DNA from: Bacillota bacterium
GTDB lineage: Bacteria > Bacillota_C > Negativicutes > JAEYSJ01
Assembly: GCA_023434855.1 (NCBI GenBank)
Contig: JAEYSJ010000066.1
Coordinates: 1 to 64,000, forward strand
Reading direction: 5' to 3'
DNA: 64,000 nt
The position numbers and the translations under genes are program-made. Of this stretch, positions 9,736-18,032 are shown in pieces (position 1 is the stretch's first letter; each line of letters opens with the position of its first letter). The notes below the pieces were generated by a model. The model was not told the DNA's origin, searched no databases, and saw only the letters and a program-made list of their open reading frames with translations.

Positions 9736-10491
9736 ATGCCAAAACAAATTGCAGTCGCCGGCAAAGGCGGTGTCGGGAAAACAACTTTTACTGCGCTGTT
9801 AATCCGCTATTTAATCAACCGTAAAAAGGGAGCGATATTAGCGGTGGATGCAGACCCCAACGCCAATTTAAATGAAGCGCTGGGGCTTACAGTAGAACAG
9901 ACGATATCTGAACTGCTGACCAGTACCAAAGAACTTGGCGCCATTCCTACCGGTATGACCCAGGAAACTTACATCGAGTATCAACTCCAAGCATCGCTGG
10001 TGGAATCCAAAAGTGTTGATATGTTGGTTATGGGCGGGCCTCAAGGACCGGGATGTTATTGCTTTCCTAATAACTTATTGCGTAAATACATGGAGACTCT
10101 TGGCAAGAACTATGCTTACATTGTTATGGATAATGAGGCCGGCTTGGAGCATATCAGCCGCCAGGTTTCTGATGACATTGACTGCATGTTTGTCGTCAGT
10201 GATGCTTCGGCCCGTAGTATTCGTTCAGCCGGCCGGGTTAATCAATTGGTAAAATCGTTGAAATCAACGGTAAAAAATATCTATTTGGTAATAACCAAGA
10301 CGCAGAGCGAAGGCGACCTGGCTGAACTACAGCCGGAAATTGAAAAAACAGGTTTGGAAGTAATCGGGGTTATTCCTTATGATCCGGAAGTAGCCCGTTT
10401 CGATCTGCTGAGCAAACCACTGTTCAATCTGCCGGATGAAGCGTTGTCAGTCAAAGCTGTTGAAAGCATCTGCGAAAAAACGCAAATTTAA
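9736..10491 (+). CDS. acsF: AcsF/CooC-like Ni-insertion ATPase
   Basis: MinD-type P-loop ATPase of the CooC/AcsF family, expected to load nickel into acetyl-CoA synthase or CODH. It has 251 aa with the deviant Walker A GKGGVGKT at residues 9-16 and the family metal-binding C107-x-C109 (GPGCYCFPNN), where the dimer would bind metal. The start at 9736 follows AAAGGAG at 9720-9726. This is the second ATPase of the family in the cluster; the first is the partial gene at base 1. By context this one is the ACS-specific copy, but sequence alone does not separate the two roles. Confidence 0.88.
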   Translation: MPKQIAVAGKGGVGKTTFTALLIRYLINRKKGAILAVDADPNANLNEALGLTVEQTISELLTSTKELGAIPTGMTQETYIEYQLQASLVESKSVDMLVMGGPQGPGCYCFPNNLLRKYMETLGKNYAYIVMDNEAGLEHISRQVSDDIDCMFVVSDASARSIRSAGRVNQLVKSLKSTVKNIYLVITKTQSEGDLAELQPEIEKTGLEVIGVIPYDPEVARFDLLSKPLFNLPDEALSVKAVESICEKTQI

Positions 10492-10513
10492 GGATTCAGA
10501 AAGGAGCGTAATT

Positions 10514-11488
10514 ATGGCTACCAATATCTTGAAAGAAAAATATACCGGTAAAATTAACACCGTAACCCTTGGCGCTACCAAAGAACAAGGGGGTACCCGT
10601 ACTAGCACTGTTACTATAGGCGGAGACGCTACCATGCCTTTCCTGCATTTCGAAGGTGAAATGCCGTTAGCACCTGTTGTAGCTATTGAAATCTGGGATA
10701 TTAATCCTACTGAATGGAATCCGCTGTTGAAAGAAGTCTACGCTGATGTATTGGGTAATCCTGCTGCCTGGGCAAAAAAAGCCGTTGAAGTATATGGCGC
10801 AGACTTAATATATCTTCGTCTTAAAGGCGCTGACCCTGATCTTGGCAATAAAAGCCCTGAAGAGTGCGCTAAAGTTGTAAAAGATGTACTGGCCGCTGTA
10901 GGTGTACCTCTTATCGTTGTCGGCTGCGGTATTGATGAAGTTGACAATGCAGTTATTCCTGTAGTTGCTGAGGCTACTGCCGGTGAAAACCTGCTCCTCG
11001 GTGTAGCTAAACAAGATCACTACAAATCCGTTGCCGCTGCTGCAATGGTACACAAGCACAAAGTGCTGGCTCTCAGCCCGCTGGATATCAACATTTGTAA
11101 ACAGCTGAACATCATGATTACCGAAATGGGCCTGCCTGCAGAAAACATCATCATCGACCCGAGTTCTGCCGGTCTTGGTTATGGTATTGAGTATACCTAC
11201 TCCATCCTCGAGCGCGGTCGTATGGGCGCCCTCGCCGGTGACAAAATGCTTTCCATGCCTGTATGTTCGACTGTAGGTTTCGAAGCATGGCGTGCTAAAG
11301 AAGCTAACGCTTCTGAAGAAGATTTCCCCGGCTGGGGCAACCTGGCTGAAAGAGCTATCCTGTGGGAAGCCATGACAGCAGTTGGTCTGACTCAAGGCGG
11401 CGCTCACATTATGGTTATGCGTCATCCGCAAGCTATTCAGCTGTTCCGCAAGAACATTGCCGAATTGATGGTTAAAGCTGAAGTTTAA
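10514..11488 (+). CDS. acsD: Corrinoid/iron-sulfur protein small subunit
   Basis: Small TIM-barrel subunit that pairs with AcsC and shields the corrinoid. It has 324 aa from the ATG at 10514, which follows the ribosome site AAAGGAG just upstream (10500-10506). An in-frame upstream extension to 10436 would run into the end of acsF and lacks a ribosome site. Recognisable blocks are the MPFLHFEGEMP N-terminal segment, GADLIYLRLKG and IIIDPSSAGLGYGIEY. The gene is followed by an unusually structured 200 bp spacer before acsE. Confidence 0.95.
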   Translation: MATNILKEKYTGKINTVTLGATKEQGGTRTSTVTIGGDATMPFLHFEGEMPLAPVVAIEIWDINPTEWNPLLKEVYADVLGNPAAWAKKAVEVYGADLIYLRLKGADPDLGNKSPEECAKVVKDVLAAVGVPLIVVGCGIDEVDNAVIPVVAEATAGENLLLGVAKQDHYKSVAAAAMVHKHKVLALSPLDINICKQLNIMITEMGLPAENIIIDPSSAGLGYGIEYTYSILERGRMGALAGDKMLSMPVCSTVGFEAWRAKEANASEEDFPGWGNLAERAILWEAMTAVGLTQGGAHIMVMRHPQAIQLFRKNIAELMVKAEV

Positions 11489-11692
11489 CATCGATGTAGC
11501 AGGAAATCTCCCACCTTTCGGTGGGGGATGGATTGCAATATAAACCGTCTGACGAACGGAGTTAGCTTGGTAATTATGCCGGCACTTGCCGGTACGTCCC
11601 AGGAACATCCGCCGCTTGGCGCTGACGCAGGTGGCGGATATACGTCACATGTTTGTTTTGATTGATACAAAAATATTAGGGAGGAATATTGC
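11489..11692 (+). other. Structured spacer between acsD and acsE
   Basis: Four hairpins stand almost back to back. They are ATCTCCCACC/GGTGGGGGAT (11506-11529, loop tttc), CCGT-loop-ACGG near 11547, GCCGGC-actt-GCCGGT near 11579-11594, and ATCCGCC/GGCGGAT near 11609-11641. None is followed by a clear U-tract and no open frame of interest is present. This suggests a folded intercistronic RNA that affects processing or stability between the corrinoid subunit and methyltransferase messages, but no known RNA family was recognised. Confidence 0.45.
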
Positions 11693-12484
11693 ATGTTCAT
11701 TATTGGTGAAAGAATTAATGGTATGTTCAAAGACATCGGTCGCGCTGTTCGCGAGCATGATCCTAAACCCTTGCAAGAGTGGGCCATCAAACAAAAAGAG
11801 GGCGGCGCTCATTACCTTGACGTTAATACCGGTCCTAGTTCTGATGATCAAGTGAAAGATCTTCCTTGGATGGTTAAAGCTGTCATGGAGGTTTCCAACC
11901 TGCCCCTTGCTATGGACAGCACTAATCCTGATGCAATTGAAGCCGCACTGCAAGCTTATGGCAAACCAGGCGCGCTTATTAACTCTTGCCCGGCTGACCA
12001 AGACAAAATGGACGTTTTCTTCCCGATGGCTGCTAAATATAAAGCAGGCGTTATCTGCCTCTGCATGAATAAAAAAGGTATTCCAAAAAGCGCAGAAGAC
12101 CGTGTTGCAATGGCTGCCGAATTGGTTGCTAATGCTATGGCTTATGAAATAAGCCCGGACGATCTCTGGATTGATCCTATCGTACTGCCTGTTAACGTAG
12201 CTCAGGAACATGCTGTGGAAGCTATGGAAACCATCCGCCAAATCAAAATGATTTCCAATCCTGCTCCGCTGACAACCTGTGGTTTGAGCAACGTTTCCCA
12301 AAAGAGCCCATATCGTTCGATCATTAACCGCACCTTCGCCGTAATGGCCATGGCTTGCGGCATGGATTCCGCTATTTGCGATGCTAATGATGATGATCTG
12401 GTTGATGCTGTTGCAACTGCCCGTATCATCCTCAATAAAGATATCTATTGTGACTCCTACGCTAAAGTATTCAGACAACGCTAA
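11693..12484 (+). CDS. acsE: Methyl-THF:corrinoid/iron-sulfur protein methyltransferase
   Basis: Transfers the methyl group of 5-methyl-THF to Co(I) of AcsCD. It has 263 aa, a single pterin-binding TIM barrel with the MFIIGERINGMFKD start, HYLDVNTGPSSDD (pterin contacts) and CGLSNVSQKSP near the C-terminus, all typical of MeTr. The start follows GGGAGG at 11680-11685. It closes the carbonyl-branch block and is followed 43 bp later by the hdr genes that supply methyl-THF. Confidence 0.96.
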   Translation: MFIIGERINGMFKDIGRAVREHDPKPLQEWAIKQKEGGAHYLDVNTGPSSDDQVKDLPWMVKAVMEVSNLPLAMDSTNPDAIEAALQAYGKPGALINSCPADQDKMDVFFPMAAKYKAGVICLCMNKKGIPKSAEDRVAMAAELVANAMAYEISPDDLWIDPIVLPVNVAQEHAVEAMETIRQIKMISNPAPLTTCGLSNVSQKSPYRSIINRTFAVMAMACGMDSAICDANDDDLVDAVATARIILNKDIYCDSYAKVFRQR

Positions 12485-12527
12485 ACGCCAGTTACAGGCG
12501 TGTAAGCTCTAGAAAAGGGGGTCAACG

Positions 12528-13118
12528 ATGTCAACGGCGAACCAGACGGACAAATCGGTGAGGGCTTCTTTCTGCCGGGACATTCAGGAGAAGTCCCACC
12601 AGAATATAAACCTATGCTACCAGTGCATGAAATGCGCTGGTGGCTGCCCCATGAATTTCATAATGGACCACAACAACTATGAAATTTTGCGCTTGATTCA
12701 ATTAGGCGAAAAGGACAAGGTGTTGGAAAGCAATACCCCCTGGTTTTGTATTTCTTGTAAAACCTGTGGTGCCCGTTGCCCTAATGGTATTGAGACGAGC
12801 AAAATTTTTGATGCGCTCAAAGTGGAATCAGTGGCAGCTAATAAAGTACCGGCAAGTGCCCGTCATACCAGTGTTTTTTATGATACATTTATTAAATCAT
12901 TAAAGGGATTCCCCGTTATTGGCGGCGAAGGGCGTGTATACGATATGGGGCTGGGTGGCCTGTATAAATTACGTACAGGTACCATCTTTGCTGACCAGGC
13001 TTTTGGCAAAGCGATGATGCAACACGGCAAGGTTCCATTTTTACCTCATAATGGTTTGAAAAAGCGGAAGGGTGAGGTTAAGAAAATTATCCAGAGGGCA
13101 AAGGAGAAAAGATCATGA
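12528..13118 (+). CDS. hdrC: HdrC-like iron-sulfur subunit
   Basis: Electron-transfer subunit of a heterodisulfide reductase-like complex. It has 196 aa and two [4Fe-4S] motifs: C30, C33, C36, C40 (CYQCMKCAGGCP) and C74, C77, C80, C84 (CISCKTCGARCP). The start follows AAAGGGGG at 12514-12521, and the stop overlaps the hdrB start by 4 bp. In acetogens such as Moorella, HdrCBA-MvhD joins MetV-MetF in a methylene-THF reductase complex. The same neighbours follow here, so that role is inferred rather than disulfide reduction. Confidence 0.9.
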   Translation: MSTANQTDKSVRASFCRDIQEKSHQNINLCYQCMKCAGGCPMNFIMDHNNYEILRLIQLGEKDKVLESNTPWFCISCKTCGARCPNGIETSKIFDALKVESVAANKVPASARHTSVFYDTFIKSLKGFPVIGGEGRVYDMGLGGLYKLRTGTIFADQAFGKAMMQHGKVPFLPHNGLKKRKGEVKKIIQRAKEKRS

Positions 13119-13978
13119 AGTTAGGCTACTATCCAGGGTGTGCACTCCATGGAAGTTCGATTGAATACAACCAGTCTACTGAAGCGGTGTTCAATGCGCT
13201 TGGTATGGAATTGGTTGAATTACAAGAATGGAATTGCTGTGGTGCATCTGCCGGTCACTCTACCGATCACTTTCTTGCTGTAGCTTTGCCGCTAAGGAAC
13301 CTCGTTATTGCCGAAGCCGAACAACAAAAAGATTTAGTTTTGCCCTGTGCCGCATGTTATAACACTATTAAGGCAGCCGATCACTATGTGCGTGAAGGGA
13401 CGGCAGCAGCGAAAGACGCTAATGAAGAACTGAAAGCAATCATGGGATCAGGTTACAGTGGCAAGGTAAATGTTACCCACCCGCTGGAAATTTTAAGTAA
13501 AAAAGAATATGTGAAGGCTATTGGCGAGAAGGTTAAGAAACCTCTCACCGGTCTGAAACTTGCTCCATATTACGGCTGTTTATTAAGCCGTCCGGCTTAT
13601 GTGGCGTTTGAAGATGTTGAGCGTCCGGTAGGTATGGATATACTTATGGAAAAAGTCGGGGCCGATGTACGTAAGTGGTCATATAAAACAGATTGCTGTA
13701 GTGGTGGTCTTGGTTTACCGCGACCTGATGCTGTAACAGAAATTGTAACTAAATTAATTAATGAAGCTCAACGTGCGGGAGCCAATGCCGCTGTGACCGC
13801 TTGCCCGATGTGTCAGGTAACACTTGATTCTCGTCAGCAAAATATTAAGAATCCTATACCGGTGTTTCATTTCACCGAACTGCTCGGAATCAGTTTCGGT
13901 CATCCGGACGCAAGAAAATGGATGAAGAAGCACATTACTGACCCAATTCCGCTCCTGACATCGTTGCGCTTGTTGTAA
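13115..13978 (+). CDS. hdrB: HdrB-like subunit with two CCG domains
   Basis: It has 287 aa with two cysteine-rich CCG domains that in HdrB hold non-cubane [4Fe-4S] clusters. The first set is C9, C41-C42 and C78-x2-C81. The second set starts near YYGCLLSRP and continues with TDCCSGG and ACPMCQ. No cysteine of either set is missing, so both clusters can form. It overlaps hdrC by 4 bp (ATGA), which indicates translational coupling. In this reductase context it is probably the electron exit toward MetV/MetF rather than a CoM-S-S-CoB site. That is inference from family and context. Confidence 0.9.
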   Translation: MKLGYYPGCALHGSSIEYNQSTEAVFNALGMELVELQEWNCCGASAGHSTDHFLAVALPLRNLVIAEAEQQKDLVLPCAACYNTIKAADHYVREGTAAAKDANEELKAIMGSGYSGKVNVTHPLEILSKKEYVKAIGEKVKKPLTGLKLAPYYGCLLSRPAYVAFEDVERPVGMDILMEKVGADVRKWSYKTDCCSGGLGLPRPDAVTEIVTKLINEAQRAGANAAVTACPMCQVTLDSRQQNIKNPIPVFHFTELLGISFGHPDARKWMKKHITDPIPLLTSLRLL

Positions 13979-13985
13979 CCATTAT

Positions 13986-14030
13986 GAGAAACCGGCAGAA
14001 CTAGAATTACTTAGCTATGTCCGGTTTCTC
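13986..14030 (+). other. Hairpin between hdrB and hdrA
   Basis: GAGAAACCGG (13986-13995) and CCGGTTTCTC (14021-14030) form a perfect 10-bp inverted repeat with a 25-base loop and no U-tract. It overlaps the first codons of any hdrA start at 14017, which argues for the later start at 14086. It is possibly an intercistronic processing hairpin. Confidence 0.45.
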
Positions 14031-14085
14031 TGTGGTTCAGACCATGAATTGTGAAGAGAGAATTTTACGAAAGGCAGTGAGAGCC

Positions 14086-16932
14086 ATGCAAAAAGATGTG
14101 CTCATTATTGGCGGTGGCATTGCTGGTCTGCAGGCGGCTCTGGAGTTGGCTGGTGCGGGATATCCGGTTCATTTGGTCACAGACGAACCGGTTTTGGGCG
14201 GAAAATTAGTTGACGCCGCTTCACAGGCAGATGGAGATTCCGCCTGCGTATGGGGTGAACAAGTCAATATTTCTGCTCTCTATTTGGGTGGTAACCTACA
14301 TGCTTCGTCAAGTATTTTAGGTTCCCATATTACCCGTACCCTCAACCATCCGCTTATCCAGGTATATACCGGCTCCAAGCTGGTTGACTTTAAAGGGGAA
14401 GTGGGTCGTTATCAGGCCACCATCGCTGATGTTCAAAAAGCGGACAAAAAACAGACCATAACTGTTGGTGCTGTTATTCTGGCCGCTGGTTTCAGTATGC
14501 TTGATGCTGCCAAAAAAGGCGAGTATGGATATGGTTTATACAAAAACGTGGTAACAAGTCTGGAATTTGAACATATTCTTTCCGCCAGCCGTTATCGCGC
14601 CGATTGTATCCGGCGGCCTTCAGATGGCAAATGTGCTAATAAAATTGCGTTTATTCAGTGTGTTGGCTCCCGGGATATGGTATCTAAAGGGGACTACTGT
14701 TCAGCAATTTGTTGCATGTTTACTGCTAAAGAAGCCATATTGGCCAAAGAATTTGCGCCGGCTACCGACGTCACTGTTTTCTACCTTGACGTTAGAGCTT
14801 GCGGCAAGAACTTTGACGGCTTTTTGACCCGCGCAAAAGAACTTGGTACTAATTATGTGCGGACGATGATTTCTGAAGTAAAAGAAGATCCTGTTGATGA
14901 AAACTTATTTATCAGCCATGTTGATAGCGGTAAGGTAAAACAGAGCGATTTTGATCTGGTTGTCCTGGCTACCGGGATTCGTCCTGCTGCCCGTCTTGCT
15001 GATACAGCGGCTCTCTTGCAATTGCCGCGCAATGAGTTTGGTTTCGTACAGGTTGATCCTTTAGATCCTGTTTCCACCGGTAAAGCTGGAATTTTTTCCG
15101 TTGGCGGCAGTCAGGGACCGCTGGATGTGCCGGAAACGATGGCTTTGGCCAGTGCAGCGGCTGCGGCGACGGCCAGGACTTTGGGAAAACCCGATCAGCG
15201 TCCTGCGCGCAGACCGGCGAAAGAAAAGGATATCAACGGGCAACCGGCTAAGGTTGGTGTGTTCTTATGTAAAGGCGGCCTTAAAGCAATGGGCGCTGAT
15301 ATCGATGCTGTAATGGCGGCTGTTAAAAAGATGCCGGACGTTGCGGTTGTCGAGTGCGAACAAGGTTTGTGCATGCCTGACAAGTTGACAAAACTGTCCG
15401 AAACGGTTGCTAAGACAAGCATTAATCGTGTTGTTGTCGCTCCATGTACGGTGCGTAATAACCTTAACCAATTCCAGGATGCAGTGCAAAACGGTGGTTT
15501 AAACCGGATGCTGGTATCGGTTGCTAATGTACCTGTTAAAAACTGGCTGGGAGCTCCTGATGCGGCAACAGCAGCGGCAGTCGACAGTGCCCGGCGGGCA
15601 GTTACTGATGTAAAAGCCTACCTCCCGCTGAATTGGCATCCGGAACCGGTAGTTCCGCGTGCTTTGATTGTTGGCGGCGGTGTAAGCGGCATGAATACGG
15701 CATTAGCTTTGGCTGACCGTGGACTTAGTTCCACCATCGTTGAAAAAGAAGCTGATCTTGGCGGTTACGTAAAATCACTTGCAGGCAGTTTGGAAGGGGA
15801 AAACCTTGCGCAAACACTTGCAGATTTGGAAAAACGTATCGCCAAAAGCGACAAAGTTGAAGTGCTGACCAAAGCAAAAGTCGTTGGGTTTAGTGGTCAT
15901 CAGGGGCATTTTGTTTCCACTGTCGCCATTGGTGACGGGCCAACTAAAAATACCCGGCAAATTGAGCATGGTGTTGTAATTATTGCTACAGGCACAACTG
16001 AATATGTGCCAAGTGAATATTTATATGGCACCGATCCCAGGATTATTACTGCTACTGAGGCGCAGTACCGGATTGCCAACGGCAAACTGCCTGGTAAAGG
16101 CGAGCAAACATATGCGTTTATTCAATGCGTAGGTTCCCGGGACGATAGTCATCAGTACTGCAGCAGGACATGCTGCAGCCAGACAGTATTTGATGCTCTG
16201 GAGATCAAAAAGAAAAATCCGACGGCTGATGTTTATGTATTGTACAGGGATATGCGTACTCCCGGTTACATGGAAACTAAGTACCGTGAAGCCAGGGATG
16301 CCGGCGTTATCTTTGTACATTACGCTGAAACAAATAAACCGGTGGTTGCCAAAGGAAACGACGGAAGACTGACATTAAATGCAGTTGATCCTACATCCGG
16401 TCTGCCACTGAATTTATCTCCCGATTTGGTCGTCCTGGCCGCGGCGCAGGTTTCTACACCGGATGCTAAAGAGTTGGCTGATTTGTTTAAGATTCAAATC
16501 AATCAGGATGGGTTCCTGACTGAAACTCACAGCAATTTTGGTGTTATTGCCTTCCCCGGCGGCGGTATCTTCTTGGCCGGTGCGGCACATGGTCCTAAAT
16601 CGGTAACAGAATGTATCGTCCAGTCCAAAGGTGTGGCCGGACGTGCTGCCCGGATTTTAAGCCAGCCGTTCTTGCTGATGGGCGGCATTGTAGCTGAAGT
16701 TGATTGGGAAAAATGTGCTGCGTGCTATACCTGTCCGCGTACTTGCCCGTACGGTATTCCGAAAGTTACCCGGGAGAAAAAGGAAATGGGCGCTGCATAT
16801 ATTGCGCCTGCTGAGTGCCGTGGTTGTGGTATGTGCGTATCCGAATGTCCCAATAAGGCTATTAAGCTGCATCATTATGAAGACCAGCAAGTGCTTGATC
16901 GGGTTAAAACTGCGCTGACGGAGGTAGGGTAA
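14086..16932 (+). CDS. hdrA: HdrA-like flavo-iron-sulfur protein, tandem FAD domains
   Basis: FAD subunit of the Hdr-like complex, the likely site of flavin-based electron branching. It has 948 aa, about 1.5 times the classical methanogen HdrA, because the flavoprotein unit is duplicated. The first Rossmann motif GGGIAGLQAALELA is at residues 8-21 and the second GGGVSGMNTALALA is near residue 528. Each is followed by the cysteine block CVGSRD...YCS..CC. A C-terminal pair of [4Fe-4S] motifs (CAACYTCPRTCP, CRGCGMCVSECP) lies near residues 875-925. The start at 14086 gives the expected MQKDVLIIGGG beginning; in-frame 14017 is possible but passes through a hairpin. It lies 4 bp before mvhD. Confidence 0.9.
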   Translation: MQKDVLIIGGGIAGLQAALELAGAGYPVHLVTDEPVLGGKLVDAASQADGDSACVWGEQVNISALYLGGNLHASSSILGSHITRTLNHPLIQVYTGSKLVDFKGEVGRYQATIADVQKADKKQTITVGAVILAAGFSMLDAAKKGEYGYGLYKNVVTSLEFEHILSASRYRADCIRRPSDGKCANKIAFIQCVGSRDMVSKGDYCSAICCMFTAKEAILAKEFAPATDVTVFYLDVRACGKNFDGFLTRAKELGTNYVRTMISEVKEDPVDENLFISHVDSGKVKQSDFDLVVLATGIRPAARLADTAALLQLPRNEFGFVQVDPLDPVSTGKAGIFSVGGSQGPLDVPETMALASAAAAATARTLGKPDQRPARRPAKEKDINGQPAKVGVFLCKGGLKAMGADIDAVMAAVKKMPDVAVVECEQGLCMPDKLTKLSETVAKTSINRVVVAPCTVRNNLNQFQDAVQNGGLNRMLVSVANVPVKNWLGAPDAATAAAVDSARRAVTDVKAYLPLNWHPEPVVPRALIVGGGVSGMNTALALADRGLSSTIVEKEADLGGYVKSLAGSLEGENLAQTLADLEKRIAKSDKVEVLTKAKVVGFSGHQGHFVSTVAIGDGPTKNTRQIEHGVVIIATGTTEYVPSEYLYGTDPRIITATEAQYRIANGKLPGKGEQTYAFIQCVGSRDDSHQYCSRTCCSQTVFDALEIKKKNPTADVYVLYRDMRTPGYMETKYREARDAGVIFVHYAETNKPVVAKGNDGRLTLNAVDPTSGLPLNLSPDLVVLAAAQVSTPDAKELADLFKIQINQDGFLTETHSNFGVIAFPGGGIFLAGAAHGPKSVTECIVQSKGVAGRAARILSQPFLLMGGIVAEVDWEKCAACYTCPRTCPYGIPKVTREKKEMGAAYIAPAECRGCGMCVSECPNKAIKLHHYEDQQVLDRVKTALTEVG

Positions 16933-16935
16933 ACA

Positions 16936-17367
16936 ATGAGTGATTTAAAAGTTGTTGGTTATGTCTGCCGTTTTTGCGCCCTGCTCAGCGCTGACTTGGG
17001 TCCGGCAGCTGATGTAAATGTAAAAATAGAAACAGTCGAATTACCGTGCGCCGGTAAGGCGGACACCCGCTTGTTGCTGGAAGCCTTCGAAAAGGGCGCA
17101 GATGCCGTCTTTGTCGCCGGTTGTCCTGAGCACGAGTGCATGAATCTTAAAGGCAGCGCTCGCGCAAGAAAGCGTCTTGAGCATGTACAAGATATCCTGG
17201 ATACAATAGGTGTCGGTAAGGAACGTCTGGTAATGTACAACGTTTCCGGCACACATGGTCCGCGTTTCGCTCACATCGCCCGGGATATGGCTGATTTATT
17301 GGCAAAATTAGGTCCAAGCCCAGTGAATTCCCGGAAGGACAGAAAGGAGACGAGTAAAGCGCTATGA
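16936..17367 (+). CDS. mvhD: MvhD-like [2Fe-2S] subunit
   Basis: Small FeS protein (143 aa) of the MvhD/FrhD family that connects an electron donor to HdrA. It carries the cysteine motifs CRFCALLSAD and AGCPEHEC, and a conserved LPCAGK segment. No MvhA/MvhG NiFe hydrogenase genes lie nearby, so it must link HdrA to another donor or to MetVF, as proposed for acetogens. It overlaps metV by 4 bp. Confidence 0.88.
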   Translation: MSDLKVVGYVCRFCALLSADLGPAADVNVKIETVELPCAGKADTRLLLEAFEKGADAVFVAGCPEHECMNLKGSARARKRLEHVQDILDTIGVGKERLVMYNVSGTHGPRFAHIARDMADLLAKLGPSPVNSRKDRKETSKAL

Positions 17368-18032
17368 TAATTGCAGAAGCCAAACCGATTGAAGAAATTC
17401 TCGGTAATTTGAAAGATGCAAAAAAGGTTCTTGTTGCCGGTTGCGGTGGTTGTGTGACGGTTTGCTTATCCGGCGGTCAAAAAGAGTCCGAAGTTGTTGC
17501 TAGTGAACTCAGAATGAAGAGCCAGATTGATGGCAAGCCACTGGAAGTAGAATCAATAACTTTCGAACGTCAATGTGACCCCGAGTATGCAGAGCGGTTT
17601 GCACCGTATCTTAAAGATGTAGATTATGTTGTTTCAATGGCATGTGGTGTTGGTGTACAATATTTAGCGGAGAAATATCCGAATGTATGCTTTATACCTG
17701 GTCAAAACACGAAATTTGCCGGCGCTACTTTGGAACATGGTGTATGGGAAGAACGCTGCGCATTGTGCGGTGAGTGCGTACTGCATAAAACAGGCGGTGT
17801 TTGCCCGGTTATCCGTTGTTCCAAGAGCCTCTTGAACGGCCCCTGCGGCGGTTCACAAAACGGAGTATGTGAAATCAGTAAAGATACGCCATGCGGGTGG
17901 CAGTTAATTTATGACCGCCTGAAGGGCCAGGGACGTCTGGAAATGATGAGTGAAGTGCTGCCAGTTAAAGATTGGTCCAAGAACAGAGACGGCGGCCCCC
18001 GCAAAATTGTGAGGGAGGATGTACGGTTATGA
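17364..18032 (+). CDS. metV: MetV: methylene-THF reductase partner subunit
   Basis: Zinc/iron-sulfur protein (222 aa) that forms the methylene-THF reductase core with MetF in acetogens. The N-terminal half has GCGGCVTVC and ERQCDPEY. The C-terminal half has a dense cysteine region (CALCGECV, VCPVIRC, GPCGG, NGVCE) that would hold an FeS cluster. Start and stop overlap mvhD (4 bp) and metF (ATGA), so all three are translationally coupled. Confidence 0.9.
   Translation: MIIAEAKPIEEILGNLKDAKKVLVAGCGGCVTVCLSGGQKESEVVASELRMKSQIDGKPLEVESITFERQCDPEYAERFAPYLKDVDYVVSMACGVGVQYLAEKYPNVCFIPGQNTKFAGATLEHGVWEERCALCGECVLHKTGGVCPVIRCSKSLLNGPCGGSQNGVCEISKDTPCGWQLIYDRLKGQGRLEMMSEVLPVKDWSKNRDGGPRKIVREDVRL

Noticed and set aside
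11645..12478. 277-codon minus-strand frame opposite acsE
   Set aside because: AcsE is a textbook methyltransferase on the plus strand; the opposing frame has no conserved motif.
13115..13978. True heterodisulfide (CoM-CoB) reductase
   Set aside because: The gene neighbours are MvhD, MetV and MetF and the rest of the window is bacterial acetogen, so the methylene-THF reductase complex is the better reading.
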